Part shown: positions 43,105 to 52,223 of the stretch, in pieces
Layout: each line of letters begins with the position of its first letter
Numbering within the stretch: position 1 is the stretch's first letter
Assembly (NCBI GenBank): GCA_020622085.1
Contig: JAHRYM010000002.1
Location: 587,987 to 651,986 of the forward strand
Reading direction: 5' to 3'
Length of the DNA: 64,000 nt
Source of the DNA: Paracoccaceae bacterium
GTDB taxonomy: Bacteria > Pseudomonadota > Alphaproteobacteria > Rhodobacterales > Rhodobacteraceae
Made by a program: the position numbers and the translations under genes
The notes under the pieces: generated by a model
What the model saw: the letters and a program-made list of their open reading frames with translations, nothing else
Database searches by the model: none
Told to the model about the DNA's origin: nothing

Positions 43105-44361
43105 TCAGGGGGCTTCGAAGGCACCGGCTTCAAGCGCCTGCTGCAGCTTTCGGTTGTCGCTTCGGGCTGCGGCGCGAGCCAGCGTGGCGCCATAGGCCGC
43201 GATCACGCGGTCTTCGCGCCAGTGGTCTTCAAAGGCTTGCCGGGCAGCGCGCGACTGCCGTTCGCGCTCGGACGGATCATGCTGGAGGCGGTGCATCGCT
43301 GCGATCAGATCCTGCTGCGAGGAAAAGAGCGCGCCGCCACCGGCCGTTTCGACGATTTCGGGGAAAGGTCCGATGCGGCGGGCAATGACCGGCGTGCCCA
43401 GGCGGAAGCTTTCGATCAATATGATGCCGAAGGTTTCATAGCAGACCGAGGGCACGATCAGCCCGAGCGCACCGCGATAGTAGCTGTCGAGTTCATCGGG
43501 GGTCTTGCGGCCCAGAAACCTGATCCGCGGGTTACTGGCAGCCAGTGCCTTGAGTTCAGCCGCATAATCGCCATCGCCGCAGATCAGCAGGTCGGCATCG
43601 GGATACTGGTCGAAGGCAGGGAAGATGTCCTGCAGGCCCTTGATCCGTTCGAGCCGGCCCACGAACAGGAAGTAGGGCCGCGGGTGGCCGGCATGGGGCG
43701 CCACCTTGCGATGGTCAAGGTCGGGCAGGAAGTAGGGCAGCACCTCCATCGGCTGGCGCAGGCCGAATTCGGCGTGCTTGCGGCGGCTGAATTCGCTTTT
43801 GGCCACGACCAGGTCCATCCCGTCAAGCGCCCGGTCGAGCGCGCCGGTATAGCGCCAGATCTGCGGCGGACGTTTGTAGCTGAGGACGCAGGGAAGGCAG
43901 TTGCGCGCGTCGCACAATTCGCGCCCATAGCGCCACAGGACATGCGTCGGACAGACCAGCCAGTGTTCATGCGCCTCGAAAAGCCTGAGCCCGCTGCCCA
44001 TCTTCAAAAGCCCCGGGCCGCCTACCAGCGAGATGTTGTTGTACCAGGTGATGTCGTGCCCTTCGGCCACGATCCCGGCTATGCGGGCGTGGTGGACGAA
44101 GGGGCGGCCGGTCTGCTGTGTCAGAAGCGTGGAGACAAGGCCGGAATGCGCCTTGAGACCGATGGTGCGCACGCCGTCATCGGGCCCGGGGGCGCCGGGC
44201 TTGCCGCCAAGTGTCAGATAGGCGTCCTGATCGTGGACGACGGTAACGCGATGCCCCCGCGCCGCCAGTGCCCGCGCCATGCGCTGAGTGCCGATGGCAT
44301 CGCCGCCAAAGGAATATGGTGGATAGAAGGTTGAGAACATGAGTATTTTCAAAGCGGCCAT
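43105..44361 (-). CDS. GT4-family glycosyltransferase
   Basis: About 418 residues, GT-B fold. The N-domain begins ILMFSTFYPPYSFGGD, typical of family 4. The C-domain has LFVGRLERIKGLQDI, CGDGDYAAEL and the donor-site SVCYETFGIILIES. A cysteine-bearing stretch, ELCDARNCLPC (about 130-140), also occurs in other family-4 enzymes. The start is either ATG at 44361 or a TTG at 44367 that would overlap the flippase stop. The donor and acceptor are unknown; context says surface glycan. Confidence 0.85.
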   Translation of the reverse strand: MAALKILMFSTFYPPYSFGGDAIGTQRMARALAARGHRVTVVHDQDAYLTLGGKPGAPGPDDGVRTIGLKAHSGLVSTLLTQQTGRPFVHHARIAGIVAEGHDITWYNNISLVGGPGLLKMGSGLRLFEAHEHWLVCPTHVLWRYGRELCDARNCLPCVLSYKRPPQIWRYTGALDRALDGMDLVVAKSEFSRRKHAEFGLRQPMEVLPYFLPDLDHRKVAPHAGHPRPYFLFVGRLERIKGLQDIFPAFDQYPDADLLICGDGDYAAELKALAASNPRIRFLGRKTPDELDSYYRGALGLIVPSVCYETFGIILIESFRLGTPVIARRIGPFPEIVETAGGGALFSSQQDLIAAMHRLQHDPSERERQSRAARQAFEDHWREDRVIAAYGATLARAAARSDNRKLQQALEAGAFEAP

Positions 44362-44363
44362 CT

Positions 44364-45821
44364 TCAATTCCCGACATTGGAAAAGAGTGCAAGAAAAAGT
44401 TTCAGCCGGTCACGCATGAAGATCAGCGTGAAGCCTGCGTAAAGGGCGACGCCCGTGGCGACGGCGACAAGCACCACCACCACCGGCCGGGCATCGGGAA
44501 TGAGATGCCAGAGATGCGAGGGCATCTGCGCAACAATGAGCGCCATCGTCACCGCCCCCAATAGCGGCAACAGGTGCGGGCGGAACAGCGCGGGCACCGA
44601 TACCCCGGAAAGGCGCGACAGGATCATGGTTCGCAGCGGCCAGAAGGCCAGCAGGGTGCCGACGAAGGCGGCGGCCACGGCCGGCGCGCCCTGGTGCACC
44701 GCAATCCCGCATGCCAGGGCAAGCGCCGCCACCGTTGCCCATCCCAAGAGGGCGAAGGCCCCGGCACGACCCATGGCCAGACCGAAGGACAGTTGCACCT
44801 TCTCGACGCAGTAGTAGGCGCCGGCAACGCCAAGCACGGCGAGCGGCTGGGCGGCCGGTGTCCAGCCCGGCCCGAAGACCATGAGCAGAACCGGCGCGGC
44901 GAGGGCCGCAAGGCCGGCGAAGGCGGGGAAAGCGAGAAAGCTCGAGATCCGCGACAGGTCGCTCAAAAGCGACCCATGCCCGCCCTGCCCTTCGCGGCGA
45001 AGGGCTGCGAAGGCGGGTTGCGATGCCATGCGGAGCGGCGTGACGATGAGGAAGGAGGCGGTTTCGATCAGGCGCCAGGCGATCGTGTAGTAACCCGTTG
45101 CAACCGGGCCCAATACGCGGCCCAGCACAACGGTCGGCACTTGCGTGATGGCCAGTTCGGACGCGCGCAGAGCCATCGCCTGCCCCCCGACCTGCAGCAC
45201 CCGGCGCAGGTGGGCGCGGCTTGTGCCCAGGCCCGGCCGCCAGGGCACGGCGATCCAGGCCGCCAGTTCGTTGACCAGAACCTGAATGACGCGCTGTCCG
45301 ACAAGTGCCCAGACGCCATAACCCGCGAGCGCCATGGAAAGCCCGGCTATACCGCCACCGACGACCCCGGCGATTGCTCGAAGCGACAGGCTGCGGAAGG
45401 CCAGTTCGCGCCGCAGCACGGCCACGGGAACGGCTGTCGTTGCGGTCATCAGGATCGCGGGCACCATCCACCAGATCAGCGGCGCGACCATGTCTTCGCC
45501 GTAAGCGGTGGCAATGGGCCGGGCCAGTGCGAGGATCAGCACTGAAAGCCCCACCCCAAGGGCGGTCAGAGCCCAGAAGACGGCGTTGAAGTCTTCGGCA
45601 CCCGGGGAGTCATCGGCGATCAGATGTTCGGTGAAGGTCTCGCGCACCAGGAACTCGGCCAGAACGATCACGACCGAGGCCATGGCCATCAGGCCGAAGG
45701 CCGCAGAATCAAGAATCCGGGCCAGGGCGATGAAGACGGCGAAATTCACCGCCTGCTCGATCCAGTTGCCCGCCGCCATCCAGGCGACGCCACGGCCGAA
45801 TTTCTGGCGCACGGCAGCCAT
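44364..45821 (-). CDS. Wzx-type oligosaccharide flippase
   Basis: 485-residue MATE/PST-superfamily protein with about 12-14 membrane helices, starting with KFGRGVAWMAAGNWIEQAVNFAVFI, the usual opening of polysaccharide flippases. It should move lipid-linked oligosaccharide across the inner membrane. Its stop lies 3 bp from the ATG of the following GT4 gene, so the pair is co-translated. It is divergent from the GT4 gene at 45957. Confidence 0.88.
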   Translation of the reverse strand: MAAVRQKFGRGVAWMAAGNWIEQAVNFAVFIALARILDSAAFGLMAMASVVIVLAEFLVRETFTEHLIADDSPGAEDFNAVFWALTALGVGLSVLILALARPIATAYGEDMVAPLIWWMVPAILMTATTAVPVAVLRRELAFRSLSLRAIAGVVGGGIAGLSMALAGYGVWALVGQRVIQVLVNELAAWIAVPWRPGLGTSRAHLRRVLQVGGQAMALRASELAITQVPTVVLGRVLGPVATGYYTIAWRLIETASFLIVTPLRMASQPAFAALRREGQGGHGSLLSDLSRISSFLAFPAFAGLAALAAPVLLMVFGPGWTPAAQPLAVLGVAGAYYCVEKVQLSFGLAMGRAGAFALLGWATVAALALACGIAVHQGAPAVAAAFVGTLLAFWPLRTMILSRLSGVSVPALFRPHLLPLLGAVTMALIVAQMPSHLWHLIPDARPVVVVLVAVATGVALYAGFTLIFMRDRLKLFLALFSNVGN

Positions 45822-45956
45822 TCAGCGGCCCCCCGCTGCCGCGTGACGCAAGCGTGACAGGCGCGGTCTATTGCCCCGCCCCGCGTCGATTGCGGCTGGT
45901 CTGTCCGGGCCGAACGCTCCTAGTCTGGAGTCGATGGAAATGCCCGGATCCTTGTC

Positions 45957-47072
45957 ATGCGCCTTCTGGAACTGCCTACGAACTTCCGTCCCGGCGGCAT
46001 CCAGCGCCATGTGCTGGACCTGACGGCCCATCTGCGCGCGAAGGGTCACCAGGTGACGCTGGCCGGGGACGGGGGCGCCTGGGCGCAGGTGGGGCATGAT
46101 CCCGATCACCTGCATCTGGGGCTGGACGACGTGGCCGAGCTGGGCGGTGCGCTGCCACGACGCCTGGCGCATCTGCCGCTGCGGGTCTGGCAGTTGCGCC
46201 GGGTGCTGAAGTCCCGCCGGATCGAGCTGATCCATGCCCATGAAACCGCACCGACACTGGTGGCCGATCTGGCCCGCCGCGGCCTTGGCATTCCGCTGGT
46301 GATGACCTTCCACGGCTGCGCCCCGGAACGCGAGGCCTCGGTCGCGGCGATGGCGCGGCGCACGGATCTGGTGATCTCGCCCAGCCGCGCCGGGATCGAG
46401 GCGCTGGTCCGGCACGGAATGCCCGCCACAAAGGGTCGGGTGTTGGGCCTTGGCATCGCCACGACGGTCGCGCCTCCTCCCGACGAGGCGCTTGCGCTGC
46501 GGCGCCAGATTCTGGCCGGGCGCAATGGGCCCTTGATCCTGTCTCTGTCGCGGCTTCAGGTGCAGAAGGGTATTGATGTCATGGTCGAGGTCGCGGCCCG
46601 GGTGCAGGCCCGCCATCCCGGTGTCGTCTTTGCCGTGGCGGGGGGGGGGCCGCAGGAGGTGCAGGTGCGCGCCTGGGCCGAAGCGGCCGGCGTTGCCGGA
46701 GCGATGCGGTTCCTTGGCCCGATCTCCACCGTGCCCCTGCATCTGGCTGCAGCGGATCTGTTCCTGCTGACCTCGCGCTGGGAAAACCTGCCGATTTCCA
46801 TTGTCGAGGCCTTCCGCGCCGGCCTGCCGGTAGTCGCCACCGATTGTGGCGGCGTGCGGGAACTGGTTGATGATGCTGTGGGCAGCCTCTGCCGCGTCGA
46901 GGATGCGGCGGGGATTGCCAGGGCGATCGACCGGCTGATCGAAGACCCTGCGCTGCGCCAGGCCAAGGGGGCGGTGGCGCGCGCAAAGTTCGCCGAGGCA
47001 CGATTCGACCCCGGCGCCGTTCATGGACAGTTCGAAGCCGCCTATCGTGACCTTCTGAACCGCAAGGGGTGA
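45957..47072 (+). CDS. GT4-family glycosyltransferase with a 10-G tract
   Basis: 371-residue GT-B enzyme. The N-domain starts MRLLELPTNFRPGGIQRHVLDL; the C-domain has LSLSRLQVQKGIDVMVEVAAR, VAGGGPQEV and RWENLPISIVEAFRAG. A run of ten G residues (46640-46649) encodes the glycines of the VAGGGP motif, so slippage would truncate the protein in the donor site. It is a lone plus-strand gene, divergent from the flippase and convergent with the deacetylase. Confidence 0.85.
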   Translation: MRLLELPTNFRPGGIQRHVLDLTAHLRAKGHQVTLAGDGGAWAQVGHDPDHLHLGLDDVAELGGALPRRLAHLPLRVWQLRRVLKSRRIELIHAHETAPTLVADLARRGLGIPLVMTFHGCAPEREASVAAMARRTDLVISPSRAGIEALVRHGMPATKGRVLGLGIATTVAPPPDEALALRRQILAGRNGPLILSLSRLQVQKGIDVMVEVAARVQARHPGVVFAVAGGGPQEVQVRAWAEAAGVAGAMRFLGPISTVPLHLAAADLFLLTSRWENLPISIVEAFRAGLPVVATDCGGVRELVDDAVGSLCRVEDAAGIARAIDRLIEDPALRQAKGAVARAKFAEARFDPGAVHGQFEAAYRDLLNRKG

Positions 47073-47080
47073 TCGCCGCA

Positions 47081-47839
47081 TCATAGCCCCATCCACGGCA
47101 CCATCAGCCGCGATTTCACGGTGCGCAGCAGCCGGCGCCTGGACAGATAGCCCTGCCCCCGCCCCGCCAGATGTGCCGACCAGCGGGCGCGGTGCTGGAA
47201 ATAGAACATCTCGATCCGGGGCAGATCCATCGGGTCGCTGTCCGATGTGGCGCTGGCCAGCCTCGTGCTGACCGAGGTGGCATAGCCCGCCCGGCCGATC
47301 GCGGCCCTGACCCGCGCATCAGCCAGTCCGTAGGGGGGGGCGAAATGGCGGATATCGCGAGACAGCCGGTCCTCGATGATGCGGCGCGATTGCGTCAGCT
47401 CGCGCTCCAGATCGGCGGGCGCCAGCGCCGGCAGCGCCGGATGGCTGAGCGTGTGGCTGCCGAAGTGACAGCCGGCATCGGCCAGCCTGCGGATCGTGGC
47501 CCAGTCCATGAGCCGACGCGGTGGCGAAGCGATCCCGCGCCAGTTCTCGGAGCGCCCGACATGATCGACCGGCAGATAGACCATCGCCGGCAGCCGGTGG
47601 CGTTCCAGCACCGGCCAGGCGATATCGGCGAAATCCTGAAACCCGTCGTCGAAGGTCAGGATCACCGATCGGGGCGCAGTGGTGCGCGCCTCGATCAGAT
47701 CATCCAGCGTCACCACCGGCACGCCGGATGCAACCAGGATCTCCATCTGCATGGCGAAGGTTGCAGCATTGATCGCGGTCGCACCGCCCCGGTCCGAGAC
47801 CGAGTGATACATCAGGATGTCGATCTGGCGCTGCGCCAA
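47081..47839 (-). CDS. Polysaccharide deacetylase family protein
   Basis: 252-residue NodB-type carbohydrate esterase domain (CE4). Metal and catalytic motifs: TFDDG (D64, D65), SHTLSHP (H129, H133) and FAPPYG. It should remove N-acetyl or O-acetyl groups from a glycan. The start is a TTG at 47839 with GAGG upstream; the next in-frame ATG lies inside the conserved LMYHSVSD. A run of eight C residues (47333-47340, minus strand) encodes the two Pro of FAPPYG. No signal peptide is seen, so it may act on a cytosolic precursor. It follows the FAD gene by 3 bp. Confidence 0.85.
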   Translation of the reverse strand: MAQRQIDILMYHSVSDRGGATAINAATFAMQMEILVASGVPVVTLDDLIEARTTAPRSVILTFDDGFQDFADIAWPVLERHRLPAMVYLPVDHVGRSENWRGIASPPRRLMDWATIRRLADAGCHFGSHTLSHPALPALAPADLERELTQSRRIIEDRLSRDIRHFAPPYGLADARVRAAIGRAGYATSVSTRLASATSDSDPMDLPRIEMFYFQHRARWSAHLAGRGQGYLSRRRLLRTVKSRLMVPWMGL

Positions 47840-47842
47840 GGT

Positions 47843-49279
47843 TCAATCCTCGACCCGGTGGCTTTCGAACTCCCGCCGGTGCGCGGCCCAGCGATCATGG
47901 TCGATGCGACCTTCACTGGTCAGGCTGTCGACCGCAGCATAGGCCATGGCAAAGGCGTGATGGGTATTGTCATGCGCAAACAGGCCCTGCCGGCCAAAGC
48001 TGAGAAAACCCTCCAGCCCCAGAAACCAGCGGTCGATGGTTTCGAAATGGCGCTGATAGTCCAGATCATAGACCGGATAGGCCTGCCCCAGACGGCGGGT
48101 CTGGCAACCCAGCACCGGCACCGTGACCGGCAGTCCGACACCCGCCAGCCAGTCGCAGTAATGCCGGCCGAGTTCCTCGTCAGACATCGACCACCACTTT
48201 TCACCGGGGTCGCAGGGCAGTTCGGCGCAAAGGATCGTGCGCCCCTTCGGCTCGGTGGCGGAATTGTAGTTCTTCGGTTCCGACATGCGGCTGATCGGGA
48301 TCGAGAGTTCCGGGAAGTAATGCGCATCGTATTCCGTGAACCGGTCGGTGCCGAGGATCAGGTAGACAAGGATCATGCCACGGAAGCGGATCGCATCGGC
48401 GGCCGCCAGCACCTCGGGCGGTGGCGGCGGGTCCATCAGGCGCACGGCCACCGTCAGCGGGATGGTCGAAAAGACCTGGTCGGCGGCATGGCGGGCCTCG
48501 ATCCTGCCCTTGCGCAGGACAAGTCCGGTGACGCGGCTGCCCTCGCGTTCGATCCGCAGGATCTCGGCACCCAGTTCCAAGCGCGCCCCATGGTCACTGG
48601 CGGCCTGCATCATCGCCTGCGAGATCTGCCCGAACCCCTGACGGGGATAGTAGAAGCGCCCCGTCGTCTCGCCGCGCATTCCAGGCAGCATCCGCAGCAT
48701 CTTCATCAGGATCCGGCCGACAGAACCGCTTGAGACACGGCGTTCGGCCAGTGTCACCGCCAGCTTGTCCGGTTCCAGCCCCCAGAGTTTCTTGACGTAG
48801 GGAAAGTAGAAATGTTCGGAGATGGTCTTGCCGAGGCCATCATAGAGGATGGTCTTGAAGGTGCGCGGCCCCTTCGACTTGCCGCGCAGGGGCTTGAGCA
48901 GGCTGTCGGCCATCAGGCTTGCGGCAAACCGTTTGGGCAGGCGGCGGATTGCATCGACGGGTTTCAGCGGGAAGTGGATCCACTGCCCGCCCAGACGGAT
49001 GCGGCCATGCCGGGGCTGCAACAGAAGGTCGGGACCAAGCAGGCCCTTCACATCCTCGATCACCGAAGGATCGGCCACCGGATGGAAGCGGTGCGAACCA
49101 TAATCGCACCAGATGCCGTCGATCCTGAACGAGGTCGAGTTGCCGCCCACGCGATCGGCGCGCTCAAGAACCTCGACCTGGGCCTGATTGTTCTTGACCA
49201 GCGCATAGGCAGCGGCAATGCCCGCCGGCCCGGCACCCAGAACCGTGATACGGGGTTTCCCCGGAGTCGTTCCAATCAT
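47843..49279 (-). CDS. FAD-dependent oxidoreductase, second UGM/PPOX-like protein
   Basis: 478-residue flavoprotein with ITVLGAGPAGIAAAYAL (GAGPAG) and RVGGNSTSF near the N-terminus. The DPPPPPEV motif and overall plan are shared with the gene at 32504. Family members range from UDP-galactopyranose mutase to sterol/carotenoid desaturase-like proteins; the substrate is unknown. Placement between the UPF0104 membrane protein (4-nt overlap) and the deacetylase (3-bp gap) argues for a glycan-precursor role. The ATG at 49279 is chosen because it is nine residues before the flavin motif. Confidence 0.75.
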   Translation of the reverse strand: MIGTTPGKPRITVLGAGPAGIAAAYALVKNNQAQVEVLERADRVGGNSTSFRIDGIWCDYGSHRFHPVADPSVIEDVKGLLGPDLLLQPRHGRIRLGGQWIHFPLKPVDAIRRLPKRFAASLMADSLLKPLRGKSKGPRTFKTILYDGLGKTISEHFYFPYVKKLWGLEPDKLAVTLAERRVSSGSVGRILMKMLRMLPGMRGETTGRFYYPRQGFGQISQAMMQAASDHGARLELGAEILRIEREGSRVTGLVLRKGRIEARHAADQVFSTIPLTVAVRLMDPPPPPEVLAAADAIRFRGMILVYLILGTDRFTEYDAHYFPELSIPISRMSEPKNYNSATEPKGRTILCAELPCDPGEKWWSMSDEELGRHYCDWLAGVGLPVTVPVLGCQTRRLGQAYPVYDLDYQRHFETIDRWFLGLEGFLSFGRQGLFAHDNTHHAFAMAYAAVDSLTSEGRIDHDRWAAHRREFESHRVED

Positions 49280-50247
49280 GGCGAATTTTCCTCTTCTGCG
49301 GGGCCACGCAGGATCAACCCACCACCCGACGCCATCAAGACGGCAGCACCAAGAAGCCCCGCCAACCACAACACCGCCTGCCAGATCAACCCCGACGCCA
49401 CGACCGGGGCTGCTGCCGCGCCAAAGGGCACCAGCAGCGCGGCCAGCGAACTTTCCCGCACGCCAAGCCCCCCCAGTGACAAGGGCAGCGTGGCGATGAT
49501 CTTGGCCAGCGGCCAGGCGAACAGCCATGCAGCGAACTGCAGGTGCACACCCACCGCCTCGGCCAGCCGGACCGAGAGCCAGACCAGAACCGTCTGGATC
49601 GCGGTCGACATCACCAGCGCGCCAAAAAGCCGAAGCGGCTTGCGGGCTAGATCGGCAAAGGCATCGCTCAGCCGCAGAACCAGCGCCTGCGCCGGCAGGC
49701 CGGAATGCCGCGTCCATGCCTTGCGCGCCAGCGGCGGAAACAGATAGAGCGCCGCCGCGAACCCGGCAAAGACCAAAGCCGCAACAGCCAGTGCTAGCGC
49801 CGGGTTCCCGCCATGCCTGCCGCCCAGCAGCAGGATGCCCGTCAGCATCAGGATCGCCAGCGCCACAAGGTCGATCATCCGGTCACCGATCGCACCCGCC
49901 GCCACCCGCGGACCATCGCGCATCGAGACATGCGCCACTGCGGCACGCACTGCATCGCCCCCCGCCGCACCGGGCAGGCAGAGGTTGGCCGCCAGTCCCG
50001 CAAAATGCGCCCGGAGTGCTGTGACAAAGGGAATGGGGCGGTCCATCAGCCACCACCACTTCGTTGCGGCGGCAACATGGGCGCAGCAGAAGATGAAAAG
50101 CGTGCCCAGAAACAGCGGCAGCGAAATCCGCCGGAAACCCTCGATGATCGCCTCGCGCGGCAGGAACCAGAAGATGAGGCCCAGCGCCACGGCTGACCCG
50201 GCCGCCCGCAGCCCCCATTTCCGCAGTGCCTTGCCGCGCGCCGCCAT
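49276..50247 (-). CDS. UPF0104/LPG-synthase-TM family membrane protein
   Basis: 323-residue protein with about eight membrane helices, of the family that includes the membrane part of lysylphosphatidylglycerol synthase and glycan-linked relatives (AglD-like). The region LAANLCLPGAAGGDAVRA and PLSLGGLGVRESSL match the family's conserved loops. Such proteins are often next to GT2 enzymes in glycan loci and may handle polyprenyl-linked intermediates. It lies 1 bp after the GT2 gene and overlaps the FAD gene by 4 nt. Confidence 0.8.
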   Translation of the reverse strand: MAARGKALRKWGLRAAGSAVALGLIFWFLPREAIIEGFRRISLPLFLGTLFIFCCAHVAAATKWWWLMDRPIPFVTALRAHFAGLAANLCLPGAAGGDAVRAAVAHVSMRDGPRVAAGAIGDRMIDLVALAILMLTGILLLGGRHGGNPALALAVAALVFAGFAAALYLFPPLARKAWTRHSGLPAQALVLRLSDAFADLARKPLRLFGALVMSTAIQTVLVWLSVRLAEAVGVHLQFAAWLFAWPLAKIIATLPLSLGGLGVRESSLAALLVPFGAAAAPVVASGLIWQAVLWLAGLLGAAVLMASGGGLILRGPAEEENSP

Positions 50248-50248
50248 C

Positions 50249-51196
50249 TCAGGGCCGCAGATGCAGGCGAGAGATCATGTCGGCGATCAGGCCCAGCGAC
50301 CAGATGATCAACGCCGAGAGGAAGGCAAAGATCGTGGTTTCCGAAAGGTTGTCCATCCAGATGTCATAGACGAACTTGACGGCGCCCAACCCCATCAGGG
50401 CAAGGCCCAGCGGAATGAACACCCGAAGCGGATTGAACAGCACCGTCATCCGCAGGACAAGGATGATGAAGTTGATGAAATCCACCGGGCGGATCTTCGA
50501 CTTGCCCACCCGCTTGCCATACTGGATCGGCGTATAGATCATCCGCTTGCCATTGCAGGACATGCAAAGCGTGATCGTCGTCGTGAAGGAGAATTTCTGC
50601 GGCAAAAGCGGGATGAAGGGGACCAGTTCCGATTTGCGGAACACCCTCAGCCCCGAGTTCAGGTCATTGAGCCTGCGTTCGGCAAGGAAGGAGGCGAACG
50701 AGTTCAGGATCCATTTCGCGGGCTTGCGGATCAGGGGGACGTTCTTCATAGCCGCGCCCCGGTCGCCCACCACCATGTCCTGGTTGCGGCACATGGCCAG
50801 CATCGGCGGCAGGTAGCGCGCCGGATAGGTGCCATCGGCGTCGATGATGGCCACATATTCATGTTGCGCGAGCCTGATCCCGCGCTTGAGGCTGGCGCCA
50901 TAGCCGGTATTGACTTGGTTCGAATCGACGATCGCGCCGGTTTCACGCGCGATTTCCAGCGTGCGGTCGGTTGACCCGTCGTCGATCACGATGATCTCGT
51001 AGGGGATGCCCAGGGGCTCCATCTCGGCGCGGATGTCGTCGACGGTGTGGCGCACCGCGCCTTCCTCATTATAGGCAGGGATGACGATCGACAGCGACAT
51101 GCCCTCAAGATCGGGGCGGGCGGAAACCGTGCTGCGGGGCGATATGGTTCTGTCCATCGTCACTTGTTCCTTTTCACGCAGGCTTGACTTGTTCAT
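50249..51196 (-). CDS. GT2 glycosyltransferase, polyprenyl-phosphate sugar synthase-like
   Basis: 315 residues. The GT-A domain has LSIVIPAYNEEGAVR, DDGSTDRTLEIA and the metal motif IDADGTYP. Two C-terminal membrane helices (about 240-310) follow. This architecture is that of DPM1/ArnC-type enzymes, which make polyprenyl-phosphate-linked sugars used by GT-C enzymes such as the GT39 protein here. The start may be 51196 (MNKSSLREK) or 51157 (MDRTISP), the latter with AAGGA upstream. It follows the other GT2 gene by 16 bp. Confidence 0.85.
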   Translation of the reverse strand: MNKSSLREKEQVTMDRTISPRSTVSARPDLEGMSLSIVIPAYNEEGAVRHTVDDIRAEMEPLGIPYEIIVIDDGSTDRTLEIARETGAIVDSNQVNTGYGASLKRGIRLAQHEYVAIIDADGTYPARYLPPMLAMCRNQDMVVGDRGAAMKNVPLIRKPAKWILNSFASFLAERRLNDLNSGLRVFRKSELVPFIPLLPQKFSFTTTITLCMSCNGKRMIYTPIQYGKRVGKSKIRPVDFINFIILVLRMTVLFNPLRVFIPLGLALMGLGAVKFVYDIWMDNLSETTIFAFLSALIIWSLGLIADMISRLHLRP

Positions 51197-51212
51197 TGCA
51201 TCAGACCCCGGC

Positions 51213-52223
51213 TCAGGGCACGTGCAGGCGGTTCCTCACGCCCAGCACATGGTATTCGAACAGGCACCAGGCAAAGGCGCCGGCGGAGTAGATATAGTAG
51301 ATCTGGTGATAGGCCAGCGAGGCGGCAGCGAAGGCCAGGCCGCCGTTGGCGTGCAGGAACCGCGCGAACCGCCAGTTGACCGCCGCCGCCAGCGCCGCCA
51401 GCACCAGCATGAGCGGCCATACCCCCGGTGCGAGGGGCAGCGCGAGGATTGACAGCACCAAGAGCCCCGCCAGCACCGCCTTGGCCTTTTCGGCGTTCGA
51501 TGTATTGAGGTCGTTCGTCACGCCTTCGCGCGAAATCATCAACCGCGACCAGGGCAGCGCGCGGCGGAAGATGTCGGTGAAGATCGCGTTCCGTGGCGTC
51601 CAGACCTTGAGGTGCTTGCCCAGCAGCGTCGGATCCACGGCGATCATCGCGCCGGTGGCGCGGATACGGTAGCCCAGCTCGATATCCTCGATCGAGGGCA
51701 CCCTGTAGGTATCGGTGTCGAAACCGCCCGCCTTGTGGAACACCTCCTTGCGCACCGCGCCACAACCGGCCCAGAAGGTCTGGGCATCGCGCCGCGCTGT
51801 CTGGTGGTAGAAGCGGTGCGTCAGGTTCTTGTAGCGCGAGAACCAGGGCGTGCCGTCGGGCGTGTCGTCATAGGATCCGAAGACCGCGCCGATGCCCGGG
51901 TCGGCAAAGGCCGCCGCCACCTTCACCGCGCCATCCGGCCAGGCGATCACATCACTGTCGATGAACCACAGCAGATCGCCCACCGCATGTTCTGCGGCAA
52001 AGTTCCGGGCAGCGCCCGGGCCGCCATTCTTCGGCATGGTCAGCACACGCGCGCCAAGCTCTCGCGCCACTTCGGCGGTGCGGTCGGGCGAAACGTCATC
52101 GACAACGATCACCTCGGCCACTTCGCCCCGGGAAAGCATCCCCATCAGCGGCGCCAGGACACGGGGCATCAGGCGTTCAGCGCCCCAGGCCGGCATGATG
52201 ACCGAGATGCGATCCGCGATCAT
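51213..52223 (-). CDS. GT2 glycosyltransferase with C-terminal membrane helices
   Basis: 336 residues. GT-A motifs: ISVIMPAWGAE, VVDDVSPDRTAEVA, the metal site FIDSDVIAWP and the acceptor-region EDIELGYRI (ED-motif). Hydrophobic segments near 240-285 and 295-320 anchor it to the membrane. Its start overlaps the stop of the upstream polytopic protein by 4 nt. Donor and acceptor are unknown. Confidence 0.85.
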   Translation of the reverse strand: MIADRISVIMPAWGAERLMPRVLAPLMGMLSRGEVAEVIVVDDVSPDRTAEVARELGARVLTMPKNGGPGAARNFAAEHAVGDLLWFIDSDVIAWPDGAVKVAAAFADPGIGAVFGSYDDTPDGTPWFSRYKNLTHRFYHQTARRDAQTFWAGCGAVRKEVFHKAGGFDTDTYRVPSIEDIELGYRIRATGAMIAVDPTLLGKHLKVWTPRNAIFTDIFRRALPWSRLMISREGVTNDLNTSNAEKAKAVLAGLLVLSILALPLAPGVWPLMLVLAALAAAVNWRFARFLHANGGLAFAAASLAYHQIYYIYSAGAFAWCLFEYHVLGVRNRLHVP

